From Verrucomicrobiia bacterium (GTDB lineage: Bacteria > Verrucomicrobiota > Verrucomicrobiia > Limisphaerales > UBA9464), in the NCBI GenBank assembly GCA_019634635.1, contig JAHCBB010000017.1, positions 38,461 to 102,460 on the forward strand: a stretch of 64,000 nt of DNA. Reading direction: 5' to 3'. This document shows, piece by piece, positions 1 through 8,429 of this stretch; the first letter of the stretch is position 1, and each line of letters opens with the position of its first letter. The position numbers and the translations under genes were made by a program. The notes beneath the pieces are model-generated. The model worked only from the letters and a program-made list of their open reading frames with translations, was not told the origin of the DNA and did not search any database.

Positions 1-233
1 CGCCGCAACATGCGCCGGCCCTCCTCATCATCGAACGCCGCGCGGTCGTGATACTCCAGTGCGGCCCGCAGCAGCGTCGCGGCGTGATCCGGTTCGACCG
101 CCAGCCGGTTCTCCAGGGAAGGCAGGTCGGACGGCACGCCCGGCATGTCCCGGGAGGGGGCCGCCGCCCGGGCTCCTGAGAAGAACCCCATGGTGGCCAT
201 ACCGGCAATCTGCAGGAACAACCGCGCCTTCAT
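1..233 (-). CDS. Secreted protein, N-terminal fragment (runs off the left edge)
   Basis: The reading frame starts at the ATG at 233 and is still open at base 1, giving 77 residues. It begins MKARLFLQIAGMATMGFFSG, a positively charged start followed by a hydrophobic stretch and an Ala-rich cleavage region, so a Sec signal peptide is likely. The mature part (ENRLAVEPDHAATLLRAALEY) reads like the start of a TPR-type helical repeat, in which a short series of records is counted per row. That is only a resemblance, and no family can be named from so little. It is divergent from the CE15 gene, sharing the 234-415 interval. Confidence 0.6.
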   Translation of the reverse strand, partial: MKARLFLQIAGMATMGFFSGARAAAPSRDMPGVPSDLPSLENRLAVEPDHAATLLRAALEYHDRAAFDDEEGRRMLR

Positions 234-415
234 GAGAACGACCACAACACAAGCCCCCTCCCGGCCGCCGTCAAACGCGCACCATCCCGCGCGGCCCCCG
301 ATGCGCGCCGTCGGCCCCGGGTCCGGGCGACGGGATGCGTTTCAATTCCGGACCCTTGCCCCTCAACGGTCGCCCCAGGTTTGACGTTCCGCCAGTGCAT
401 CGCGAGCATCCTGGC

Positions 416-1732
416 ATGTCCAAGGCAATCCGGAGGGCAGGTCTGCTGGGCGCAGGAGCAGTCGCATTCTTGACGATGAACGCCGCCGAGGGGATCCCCA
501 TCAACGAAGACGAATCCCAGGTCCCCCCGTACACGCTGCCCAACCCGCTGGTGTTTGAGTCCGGCCGGGTGATCACCCAAAAGTCGTCCTGGCCGTGGAG
601 GCGTCTCGAACTCCTCGAATTGTTCAGGGACCACGTCTACGGACGCACCCCACGCGGCCTGTATCGTGGAAGCGCCAGGGTCGTGTCCATTGATCGCAAC
701 GCACTCGACGGTTTGGCAACGCGGAAGCTTGTCCGCATCCCGTTGACCCGAAGGGAACCGGGTCCGGTCCTGGATCTGCTCCTGTACCTGCCCAACGGGG
801 TGTCCGATCCGGTGCCCGTGTTCCTGGGGTACAATTTTGACGGCAACCATACCGTCACGGCCGATCCCGCCGTGCCCCTGCCCTCGGGCTGGGTTCCAAA
901 CCGGCCCCGTTCGGGCATCACCGACAACCGGGCCCAGGAGGTCTCCCGGGGTGCCGATGCCGCCGCGTGGCCGATCGAAAAGATTCTTCAGCGGGGTTAC
1001 GGGCTGGCCACGATGTATTACGGAGACGTCGAACCGGACCACGACACCGGGTGGCGCGAGGGCCTGCGCGGGGCCGTCGCCCGGGGTGGCGACCGTCATG
1101 AGTTCGGCCCGTCCGAATGGGGGGCGATCGCCGCATGGGCCTGGGGATTGAGCCGCGCGATGGACTATTTGCGGACGGATCCGGGAGTGGACGGCCGCCG
1201 GGTGGCCCTGATCGGCCACTCGCGCCTGGGCAAGACGGCGCTCTGGGCGGGAGCCCAGGACGAACGATTTGCACTCGTGATCTCCAATCAGTCCGGCGAG
1301 GGCGGCGCCGCCCTCGCCCGCCGGTGGTACGGCGAGACGGTCTGGCGCATCAACACCAGCTTCCCCCACTGGTTTTGCGGACGCTTCAAGGACTACAACA
1401 CCAATGTGCCCGCCCTCCCGGTGGACCAGCACGAACTCATCGCGCTGTGCGCGCCCCGTCCGGTCTATGTGGGCAGCGCCGAGGACGACCGCTGGGCCGA
1501 TCCCCGGGGGGAGTTCCTCAGCCTGGTGGGTGCGGAGCCGGTGTACACGCTTTACGGGGTGCCCGGGCTTGGCGTCGCCGAGATGCCGCCCGTGAACACC
1601 TCCGTCGGCGAGACGCTGGGCTATCATGTGCGCACCGGACAACACGCGCTGACGGCCTACGACTGGGAGTTCTATCTCGACTTCGCGGACCGCCATCTGA
1701 AGGCCCCCTCCCCTCCCAGGGCCTCCCGCTGA
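416..1732 (+). CDS. CE15-type glucuronoyl esterase / acetyl xylan esterase-like protein
   Basis: Predicted secreted serine esterase of 438 residues. In CE15 the reaction is cleavage of the ester between 4-O-methyl-glucuronic acid on xylan and lignin alcohols. The alpha/beta-hydrolase nucleophile lies in GHSRLGK (Ser269). The downstream block NTSFPHWFCGRFKDYN, the acidic-loop stretch SAEDDRWADPRGEF and the C-terminal His in RTGQHALTAYDW match the usual order of this family. The start at 416 was chosen because it gives a signal peptide (MSKAIRRAGLLGAGAVAFLT); the frame extends upstream to 335 without one. It lies 81 bases before a large secreted cytochrome gene, so a polysaccharide-utilisation role is likely. 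Substrate is inferred from the family. Confidence 0.82.
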   Translation: MSKAIRRAGLLGAGAVAFLTMNAAEGIPINEDESQVPPYTLPNPLVFESGRVITQKSSWPWRRLELLELFRDHVYGRTPRGLYRGSARVVSIDRNALDGLATRKLVRIPLTRREPGPVLDLLLYLPNGVSDPVPVFLGYNFDGNHTVTADPAVPLPSGWVPNRPRSGITDNRAQEVSRGADAAAWPIEKILQRGYGLATMYYGDVEPDHDTGWREGLRGAVARGGDRHEFGPSEWGAIAAWAWGLSRAMDYLRTDPGVDGRRVALIGHSRLGKTALWAGAQDERFALVISNQSGEGGAALARRWYGETVWRINTSFPHWFCGRFKDYNTNVPALPVDQHELIALCAPRPVYVGSAEDDRWADPRGEFLSLVGAEPVYTLYGVPGLGVAEMPPVNTSVGETLGYHVRTGQHALTAYDWEFYLDFADRHLKAPSPPRASR

Positions 1733-1813
1733 CCGGCGGATGTCGAACGGAACGCCCGGGCGAAGCCCGTCGCGCGCTTTGACTTCAAGCCCCGGCTCGA
1801 CAAACTGGGGGAC

Positions 1814-4800
1814 GTGTCCGCTCCGATGCACCGCCGATTCGCCCTCCCCGGCATCCAGGCCGCGGTCGTTGCATCCGTCGTGCTGCTGAACGCCCTGTCG
1901 GCAGCCGGTGCCGCGCCCGACCCGGCGGCCATCGAATTCTTCGAGAACCGGATCCGCCCCCTGCTGGCGGATCACTGCTACGAATGCCACAGCGCCCGCG
2001 CCACCCGGGTGAAGGGCGGGCTGCGACTCGACACCCGGGCGGGCCTCCTGAGCGGCGGCGCCTCAGGCCCGGTGGTGGCGGCAGGACGGCCGGCAGACAG
2101 CCTGCTCCTCCAGGTGTTGCGGGGCACGGCCGCAGACGTGCCGGCGATGCCGCCCAAGGATCATGCCGCGCCTCTCGGTGAGGAGGCCATCGCGGCGGTC
2201 GAGGAATGGATCCGCCTTGGAGCTCCGGATCCACGGGATGATGCGGGCGTCGCCGTCGCGAATTCGGAGGACCATTGGGCTTTCCGAAAGCCGGTGGATC
2301 CTCCGGCACCGGCCCCCGTGGAGTTCGATCCGCCAGCCATGCGGGCGAATGCCATTGACGACTTCATCCAGACCCGTCTTGCCGCCGCCGGCCTGTCGCC
2401 CATGCCACCCGCGGATCGCCGCACGCTGCTGCGCCGCGTCACCTTCGATCTGACCGGGCTCCCGCCGACCCCGGACGAGACCGCTCAATTCCTCAATGAC
2501 GCGTCACCCGGGGCCTACGAGCGGGTGGTGGACAGACTCTTGGCGTCGCCGCAATACGGCGAGCGGTGGGGGCGCCGCTGGCTGGATGTGGCGCGATATG
2601 CGGACTCCAAGGGGTACGTGTTCGAGCAGGAACGACGGTTCAGTCACAGCTTCACCTACCGGGACTGGGTCGTGACGTCGCTGAACAATGACCTGCCCTA
2701 CGACCAGTTCCTCGTGGAGCAGATTGCCGGCGACCGCATCGCGACCCCGGAGAACCCATGGCCGATGGCCGCACAGGGGTTCCTGACCCTGGGGCGGCGT
2801 TTTCTCGACAACACCCACGACATCATTGACGACCGCATTGATGTCGTCTTCCGCGGGACCCAGGGATTGACCGTGGCGTGTGCCCGTTGCCATGACCACA
2901 AGTACGACCCGATCCCCACGGCGGACTACTACTCCATCTACGGCATCTTCAACTCCAGCCACGAGCCGAGGGTGAAGCCCCTTCTGGGGCCAAATCCTGA
3001 TCCCCGCCAGGCCGCCGCGTACGAGGCGGAACGGAACCGTCGTGAACAGGAGCTCACCGAGTTTCGTGCCGAGCGCACCGCGGAGATCGGGCAGAAACTC
3101 CGGGAACGGGTGGGGGAATACCTCCTCGCGGCCCACGATTCCCTGGGTCTGGACTGGACGAATCTCGAGGGACTGGCACGCGTGCGGAACCTCGATCCCG
3201 GTCTGGTGGCCGCGTGGAAGGCGCAGCTGGAGGGCTGGCGGAGCGCTCCGATTCCCGCCTTCCGCCCCTGGTTCGCCTTCGCGGCACTCGGCACCAATGA
3301 CTTCGCCGCGTGCGCCCGCGAAGTGGCCCTCGGGCTTGCCTCTGGAAACCCGGAGGCCCCCCAGAACTCCCGCGTTGCCGCCTCGTTTGCCGCTGAACCG
3401 CCCGAGTCCCTGCAAGCGGTTGGGGAACGCTACGGACGCCTCATCCTGGAGGCCGACGCCGCATGGACCGCCGCACAGACCGCCGCCACCGAAGCCGGAC
3501 ACACGCCCCCGACTGCGCTCGAAGACCCTGCCGAGGAGGAATTGAGGTTGCTGCTGTACGGCGCCGATTCGCCAATCACCGCGGCCACCCGCGATATTGA
3601 CCGCTTCTTTGACACGCCCACCGGCCAGAAACTGCGCGGCCTGCAACGCAAGATTGACGAGCTCGATGCGACGCATCCCGGCGCCCCGTTGCGGGCGATG
3701 GCGCTGCTGGACAAGGACAAAACCGCTGAACCCGTGATCTTCAAGCGGGGCAACCCCGGCAACCAGGGACCGGTGGTTCCGCGGCGCTTTCTGCAGCTTG
3801 CTTCCGAGGGGGAACGTCCGGCGTTCACCGACGGCAGCGGACGCCTGGAACTGGCGCGCGCGATCGCCAGCCGGGACAATCCGTTGACGGCGCGGGTGAT
3901 GGTCAACCGGGTCTGGCAGGGACACTTCGGCACGGCATTGGTTGGCACCCCGAGCGACTTTGGAGTGCGCTGCGATCCCCCGTCTCATCCCGACCTGCTC
4001 GATCACCTCGCCGTGTGGTTCATGGACCACGGATGGTCGCTCAAACAACTCCACCGGTATCTCCTGTTGTCGGCCACGTACCGGCAGGCCAGCGACCCCG
4101 GATCCGAACCCGCCCAACACGCGACGTTCTTGCGGAACGAATCCGCGGATCCGGCCAACACCCTCTACTGGCGCATGAACCGGAAACGAAGTGATTTCGA
4201 ATCCCTGCGCGACAGCCTGCTGGCGGTCAGCGGCCGGCTCGACACCCGGATCGGCGGCCAACCGGTGCCCATGTATGAGGGGCCCGGATCAGACCGCCGT
4301 ACCCTCTATGGCTTCATTGATCGGCAGAACCTTCCCGGGGTGCTGCGCGCATTTGACTTCGCCATTCCCGACAGCACGTCGCCGATGCGGTTCCAGACCA
4401 CAACGCCCCAGCAGGCGCTTTTCCTGCTCAACAGCCCATTCATCGCCGACCGCGCCCGCGAGTTCGCCCGCCGTCCCGGGGTGGACGCCGCCCCTGCCGG
4501 GGAGCGCATCGAGCAGATGTACTCCCTGGCCTTGCAGCGACCGCCGTCTCCCGAGGAGAAGGCGCTGGCGCTGGCCTTTGTTCAGGCGGAGGCGGATGCC
4601 CCACCGGAGCCGGATCCCGCCGATGCCTGGAGCTACGGCACGGGCGCATGGAATGCGGCAGCGGGACGCGTCGAGCGATGGCGTCCGCTCCCGACATTTT
4701 TCAAGGACCAATGGCAGTGGGACAATCGCCTGCCCTCGAAAGACGGCTTGTGGACCCTGCTGAATCGCGACGGCGGACATCCCGGCCCTTCGTCCGGGCA

Positions 4801-5218
4801 CGCCGCCATCCGGCGTTGGACCGCACCCTTCACCGGCCGTCTGCGCATTGAGAGCGCCCTCAAACATTCCGCTGAAGCCGGCGACGGAATCCGCGGCTGG
4901 GTCGTTTCCAGCAGGACGGGCGTGCTGGGCCATTGGACCGTGCACCACGGCAGGGCGTCCAGCCGTCTGGACCATCTCGAGGTGACCGCAGGGGACACAT
5001 TGGATTTCGTGGTCGAACCGGGTGCGGGAGAAGATTCGGACAGCTTTGAGTGGACGGTCGAATTGAGCCGGCTCGATCCCGCACCCGCGGGGGCTGCACT
5101 GACCTGGAACAGCCGTCGAGATTTTTCCGGACCGAGGGCCTCAAATCCTCCGCTCGACTCCTGGCAGGCCTTTGCCCAGGTGCTGCTGGGCTCCAACGAA
5201 TTCGTATTCATTGACTGA
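1814..5218 (+). CDS. PSD1 and planctomycete cytochrome C domain-containing protein (DUF1549/DUF1553)
   Basis: Large secreted protein of the PVC-specific type, about 1134 residues. After an N-terminal hydrophobic signal, a planctomycete cytochrome c domain carries the haem motif CYECH (55-59). The DUF1549 (PSCyt2) part follows, with a second CxxCH, CARCHDHKYDPI (356 onward). The DUF1553 (PSD1) domain occupies roughly 655-900 and includes NPLTARVMVNRVWQGHFG. The last 200 residues look like a beta-sandwich. Such proteins are abundant in Planctomycetes and Verrucomicrobia, often beside sulfatases or carbohydrate enzymes; their biochemical role is not settled. Start may be GTG 1814 or ATG 1826, the latter giving a cleaner signal peptide. 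It probably belongs to a transcription unit with the CE15 gene. Confidence 0.9.
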   Translation: MSAPMHRRFALPGIQAAVVASVVLLNALSAAGAAPDPAAIEFFENRIRPLLADHCYECHSARATRVKGGLRLDTRAGLLSGGASGPVVAAGRPADSLLLQVLRGTAADVPAMPPKDHAAPLGEEAIAAVEEWIRLGAPDPRDDAGVAVANSEDHWAFRKPVDPPAPAPVEFDPPAMRANAIDDFIQTRLAAAGLSPMPPADRRTLLRRVTFDLTGLPPTPDETAQFLNDASPGAYERVVDRLLASPQYGERWGRRWLDVARYADSKGYVFEQERRFSHSFTYRDWVVTSLNNDLPYDQFLVEQIAGDRIATPENPWPMAAQGFLTLGRRFLDNTHDIIDDRIDVVFRGTQGLTVACARCHDHKYDPIPTADYYSIYGIFNSSHEPRVKPLLGPNPDPRQAAAYEAERNRREQELTEFRAERTAEIGQKLRERVGEYLLAAHDSLGLDWTNLEGLARVRNLDPGLVAAWKAQLEGWRSAPIPAFRPWFAFAALGTNDFAACAREVALGLASGNPEAPQNSRVAASFAAEPPESLQAVGERYGRLILEADAAWTAAQTAATEAGHTPPTALEDPAEEELRLLLYGADSPITAATRDIDRFFDTPTGQKLRGLQRKIDELDATHPGAPLRAMALLDKDKTAEPVIFKRGNPGNQGPVVPRRFLQLASEGERPAFTDGSGRLELARAIASRDNPLTARVMVNRVWQGHFGTALVGTPSDFGVRCDPPSHPDLLDHLAVWFMDHGWSLKQLHRYLLLSATYRQASDPGSEPAQHATFLRNESADPANTLYWRMNRKRSDFESLRDSLLAVSGRLDTRIGGQPVPMYEGPGSDRRTLYGFIDRQNLPGVLRAFDFAIPDSTSPMRFQTTTPQQALFLLNSPFIADRAREFARRPGVDAAPAGERIEQMYSLALQRPPSPEEKALALAFVQAEADAPPEPDPADAWSYGTGAWNAAAGRVERWRPLPTFFKDQWQWDNRLPSKDGLWTLLNRDGGHPGPSSGHAAIRRWTAPFTGRLRIESALKHSAEAGDGIRGWVVSSRTGVLGHWTVHHGRASSRLDHLEVTAGDTLDFVVEPGAGEDSDSFEWTVELSRLDPAPAGAALTWNSRRDFSGPRASNPPLDSWQAFAQVLLGSNEFVFID

Positions 5219-5245
5219 GCCGCGCCCCGGCGAAGCACTCCCGAT

Positions 5246-5285
5246 GCGGCGAAGGTCCCGCTGAACCGCGTGCGGTGTCCCCCAG
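5246..5285 (+). repeat. Possible degenerate copy of the dispersed intergenic repeat
   Basis: The segment reading GGCGAAGGTCCCGCTGAACC and onward (CGCGTGCGGTGTCCCC) resembles the first 35-40 bases of the element at 38336 (GGCGAAGGTCCTCCTGAGCC, then GCGTGCGGAGTCCCC), with a few substitutions. The terminal GTGGGG/CCCCAC pairing seen in the other copies is not intact here. The identification rests on by-eye alignment only. Confidence 0.35.
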
Positions 5286-5294
5286 CCCCGACAC

Positions 5295-5310
5295 CCCCGC
5301 CTTGGCGGGG
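5295..5310 (+). terminator. GC-rich hairpin, possible terminator
   Basis: CCCCGC and GCGGGG pair around the loop CTTG, 76 bases after the stop of the PSD1 gene. It is followed by CAGTAAAATT rather than a clean T-run, so an intrinsic terminator is plausible but weak. Confidence 0.35.
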
Positions 5311-5461
5311 CAGTAAAATTCTCCGCCGAGGCGTACACTCGCGGAGTCTCCCCAATGTCGGACCCGGGTTGCGCTTACGGCGAAACCACCCCCCCGACCA
5401 CCTGCAGGCTTCATTCGAGATCTGGGTTTTCTCCAGGCCTTCCCGGCCGCACCCTCCCCCC

Positions 5462-6514
5462 ATGTTGAATATCGGCATCCTCGGCACCGGGTTCATGACG
5501 GTGCAGCACCTCAAGGCCTACCAGTCCGTTGCCGGCGCCCGGGTCGCGGCGTTGTGCAATCCCAGCGGACGTCATCTGGACGGCGACTTCTCCGGCGTGG
5601 CCGGCAACGTCGGGGACGCGGACCCGCTGAAGCTGGACATGACGCAGGTGCGTCCCTTTCGCGACCCGGCCGCGCTCCTCGCCGATCCCGACATCCAGGC
5701 GGTGGATATCTGCACGCCCACCCACACCCACGTGGACCTCGCGCTGGCGGCCCTGGCGGCGGGCAAGCATGTGCTCCTGGAGAAGCCCATGGCCCGCACA
5801 CACGCCGACGCACGGCGCATTGCGGACGCCGCAATCGCAGCCGCAACGCGGGGGGTGTTCCTGATGCCGGCCATGTGCATCCGGTTCTGGCCTGAGTACG
5901 CCTGGGTGCGGGAGCGGATCCAGAGCGGTGAGCACGGCCGGGTTCTGGATGCACGGTTCCGCAGGGTGGCATGCGCCCCGGGCTGGGGACGGTCCCACTT
6001 CCTCCAGGGCGGCACTTCCGGAGGCGCCTTGCTCGACCTCCACATCCACGACGTGGACTTCATCCAGTACTGTTTCGGCCGCCCGCGCGCCGTTATGGCG
6101 TCCGGATACAGCCGGGTCAGTGGTGCCACGGACCATGTGGTCGCGTTGTACCAATATCCGGGGGGACCCACGGTGAGCGCGGAGGGCAGTTGGGCCATGG
6201 CCGACGGCTTTCCATTCCACATGGGGTTCACCGTCAACTTTGAGCGTGCCACGGTGGATTACGATCCCGGGCGTGGTCCCGAGGCGCTTCGGGTCGCCTC
6301 GGAGGGGGCCGTGCGCCCGGTGATTCTGACCGCACCGGACGGCTACACCGGCGAGTTGCAACACTTCGTGGAGGCGGTCAGCGCGGGCCGGGCACCGGAC
6401 CGCGTGACCGCGCAGGACGCCGCAATGGCGATCGAGCTGTGCGAGGCCGAGGAGGCGTCCATCGCCAAAGGGGCGCCGGTGGCGCTTCGGGATGCCAGGC
6501 TGCCGGCCGTTTGA
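5462..6514 (+). CDS. Gfo/Idh/MocA family oxidoreductase
   Basis: NAD(P)-dependent dehydrogenase of 350 residues, probably cytoplasmic and acting on a sugar or cyclitol. The Rossmann fold starts at once with NIGILGTGFM (residues 3-12). The family signature EKPMARTHADARRIADAA follows, with the Lys that contacts the nicotinamide. The active-site region GGALLDLHIHDVDFIQYCFG carries the conserved D-x-H-x-H-D pattern. The ATG at 5462 was chosen because the Rossmann beta-strand begins two residues later, although the frame is open upstream. No signal peptide is seen. Its position after the esterase and cytochrome genes suggests sugar catabolism, but the substrate cannot be read from sequence. Confidence 0.9.
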   Translation: MLNIGILGTGFMTVQHLKAYQSVAGARVAALCNPSGRHLDGDFSGVAGNVGDADPLKLDMTQVRPFRDPAALLADPDIQAVDICTPTHTHVDLALAALAAGKHVLLEKPMARTHADARRIADAAIAAATRGVFLMPAMCIRFWPEYAWVRERIQSGEHGRVLDARFRRVACAPGWGRSHFLQGGTSGGALLDLHIHDVDFIQYCFGRPRAVMASGYSRVSGATDHVVALYQYPGGPTVSAEGSWAMADGFPFHMGFTVNFERATVDYDPGRGPEALRVASEGAVRPVILTAPDGYTGELQHFVEAVSAGRAPDRVTAQDAAMAIELCEAEEASIAKGAPVALRDARLPAV

Positions 6515-6760
6515 GCCCGGCGGACGTGAACGACCTGCCGGACGGGTTCCACAGGTCCAGCCCAGCCAATGTGCGGAAGGTTTCTCGAAACGGACGGGCC
6601 GCCGCATGGCCGTCCGCATGCAGGTAATTCGTACCCCGGCCGTCCGGGTTGGTGGCGATCTCGACCGCTCCGCCGGTCCGGCGGTTCACCGCCCGGGAAT
6701 TTCGATTGAACCCACAGCCGGCGCGCCTAGGATCCCCGTCCCTTCGCAGGGAAGACCGGT

Positions 6761-6837
6761 CGGGGCGTAGCGTAGCTTGGTAGCGCGTCTGAATGGGGTT
6801 CAGAAGGTCGTGAGTTCAAATCTCACCGCCCCGACCA
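6761..6837 (+). tRNA. tRNA-Pro(GGG)
   Basis: A complete cloverleaf of 77 bases. The acceptor stem CGGGGCG pairs with CGCCCCG. The anticodon arm TCTGA-ATGGGGT-TCAGA places GGG at positions 34-36. The T arm is GTGAG-TTCAAAT-CTCAC, the discriminator is A and CCA is encoded (6835-6837). The leading C1 and anticodon GGG indicate proline, reading CCC, a codon used heavily in this GC-rich window. Confidence 0.97.
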
Positions 6838-6963
6838 TCTCTCCCTGGTTCACCCGCTTCTCCCGGTTGTGGACGCGGTGTTCCGGAGCCAATGCACCGA
6901 GGTCCGCAACCAACGGACGGCCGCTTGCCGGTGGGTGGACCACACCCTAACGTCGCCGCCCTT

Positions 6964-7893
6964 ATGGAGAACGTCGTCATCATCGGCACCGGCTGCGCCG
7001 GGTTGACCGCCGCCATCTACACCGCCCGCGCAAATCTGCGCCCGCTGGTGCTGACCGGCGTGATGCCGGGCGGGCTGCTGACAACGACCAGCATCGTGGA
7101 GAATTTCCCGGGTTTCCCGGACGGCGTGGACGGCGTCGAGTTGATGACCCGGATGCAGGCGCAGGCGGAAAAGTTCGGCGCACGCGTGCAATTCGGGACC
7201 CTCGAGGCGGCCGACCTTGCGGCCTCCCCGCTCCGGCTCACCGTGGACGGGGAGGTCGTGGAAACCCGCACCCTGATCATCGCCAGCGGGGCCGGGCACC
7301 GGCACCTCGACGTTCCGGGCGAGCACGAGCTGGAGAAGAAGGGCGTGACCTATTGCGCCACCTGCGACGGGGCCTTGCCGATGTTCCGAAACCAGCCGCT
7401 GGTGGTGGTCGGCGGGGGCGACTCGGCCTGCGAGGAGGCCAATTACCTCACGCGCTTCAGCGCCGAGGTGCTCCTCGTCCATCGCCGTGACACGCTGCGC
7501 GCGTCGAAGATCATGGCCGACCGCACCCTCTCGAATCCGAAGATCAAGCCGGTGTGGGACTCCGTGGTCACGGCGGTGGAAGACGCCGCCGCCGGCAAGG
7601 TGACCGGAGTGCGGCTGAAACATCTGAAGACCGGCGCCGAGTCCCTGCTCCCCTGTGCCGGCGTGTTCGTCGCGATCGGCCACCTGCCCAACACGCAGCT
7701 CTTCCGGGGGCAGCTGGAACTGGACGCCGCGGGCTATTTCGTTCGCGGCCACGGCGCGGCCACAGGCGTTCCGGGGGTGTTTGTCGCCGGCGATTGCGCC
7801 GACTCGGTTTACCGGCAGGCAGTCACCGCGGCCGGCATGGGATGCGCCGCCGCCATCGAGGCCGAACGTTACCTCGCCGGCCTGTGCGCCTGA
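6964..7893 (+). CDS. trxB: Thioredoxin-disulfide reductase
   Basis: Cytoplasmic flavoprotein of 309 residues that passes electrons from NADPH to thioredoxin. The FAD-binding GTGCAGLTAAIYTARANL is at the N-terminus (residues 8 on). The redox-active disulfide CATC is at 131-134 within TYCATCDGA. The NADPH-binding GGGDSACEEANYL with HRRDTLRASK follows, and the C-terminal FAD motif is GVFVAGDCADSVYRQAVTAAGMGC. Length and order are normal for TrxB. The ATG at 6964 is used because the Rossmann strand (NVVIIGTG) starts two residues on. The gene begins 126 bases after the tRNA-Pro and is followed within a few bases by a rhodanese gene, suggesting a sulfur/redox pair. Confidence 0.96.
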   Translation: MENVVIIGTGCAGLTAAIYTARANLRPLVLTGVMPGGLLTTTSIVENFPGFPDGVDGVELMTRMQAQAEKFGARVQFGTLEAADLAASPLRLTVDGEVVETRTLIIASGAGHRHLDVPGEHELEKKGVTYCATCDGALPMFRNQPLVVVGGGDSACEEANYLTRFSAEVLLVHRRDTLRASKIMADRTLSNPKIKPVWDSVVTAVEDAAAGKVTGVRLKHLKTGAESLLPCAGVFVAIGHLPNTQLFRGQLELDAAGYFVRGHGAATGVPGVFVAGDCADSVYRQAVTAAGMGCAAAIEAERYLAGLCA

Positions 7894-7897
7894 GGCC

Positions 7898-8233
7898 TTG
7901 ATCCCCGACGTGGACACCATCACCCCCGCCGCGCTTGCCCGACGCCTTGGTGATTCCGATCCGCCCGCCCTGCTGGATGTTCGGGAACATGAGGAACACG
8001 CATTTTGCGCACTTCCCGGATCGCGCCTGATCCCCCTGGGTGAGCTCGGCATCCGGGCCGATGAACTCGCCGACTGGCAGGATCGGGAGGTCGTCGTTTA
8101 CTGCCACCACGGCATCCGAAGCGCCCATGCCGTCGGCCTCCTGCATCGGCTTGGCTTCGCGCATGTCCTCAATCTCGCCGGCGGCGTGGACCGCTGGACC
8201 CGGGATGTGGACCCCTCCTTTCCTCGGTACTGA
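7898..8233 (+). CDS. Rhodanese-like sulfurtransferase domain protein
   Basis: A single rhodanese domain of about 110 residues. ALLDVREHEEHAFCALPGS is the CH2A-type motif and LIPLGEL follows. The active-site loop is CHHGIRSAHAV, the classic C-x-x-G-x-R-S form with the persulfide-forming Cys. The helix-strand GFAHVLNLAGGVDRWTRDV closes the fold. No ATG fits: TTG 7898 or GTG 7910 are the candidates, and neither has a convincing Shine-Dalgarno site. The gene starts 4 to 16 bases after trxB ends, so it is probably cotranscribed and translationally linked. A role in sulfane sulfur transfer is inferred from the fold. Confidence 0.88.
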   Translation: MIPDVDTITPAALARRLGDSDPPALLDVREHEEHAFCALPGSRLIPLGELGIRADELADWQDREVVVYCHHGIRSAHAVGLLHRLGFAHVLNLAGGVDRWTRDVDPSFPRY

Positions 8234-8393
8234 TCGCCGCTCCCGTCAACCCATCCCCGACGGTTCCCCGAATCTCCGAAACCGCCCGCAAATGGCTTCG
8301 GACGGAACCCGCTTGGATGGGGTCCTATTTTCGGATCTGGCAGCGATCCGGGCGGGCGGGAACGCCAGCCGCCGCACCTGTTCCCGGGCCGGT

Positions 8394-8413
8394 ACCGGGC
8401 CGTTGGGCCCGGT
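8394..8413 (-). terminator. Hairpin between convergent genes
   Basis: ACCGGGCC and GGCCCGGT form a perfect 8-bp stem around GTTG, 16 bases past the stop of the CotH gene. No T-run follows on either strand. It could end transcription from the CotH side. Confidence 0.4.
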
Positions 8414-8429
8414 GGAAGGGTTGGACCTT

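Noticed and set aside
230..1990. 586-residue minus-strand frame
   Set aside because: It runs antisense to the CE15 and PSD1 genes, whose translations are clearly protein-like; it is a GC-rich shadow.
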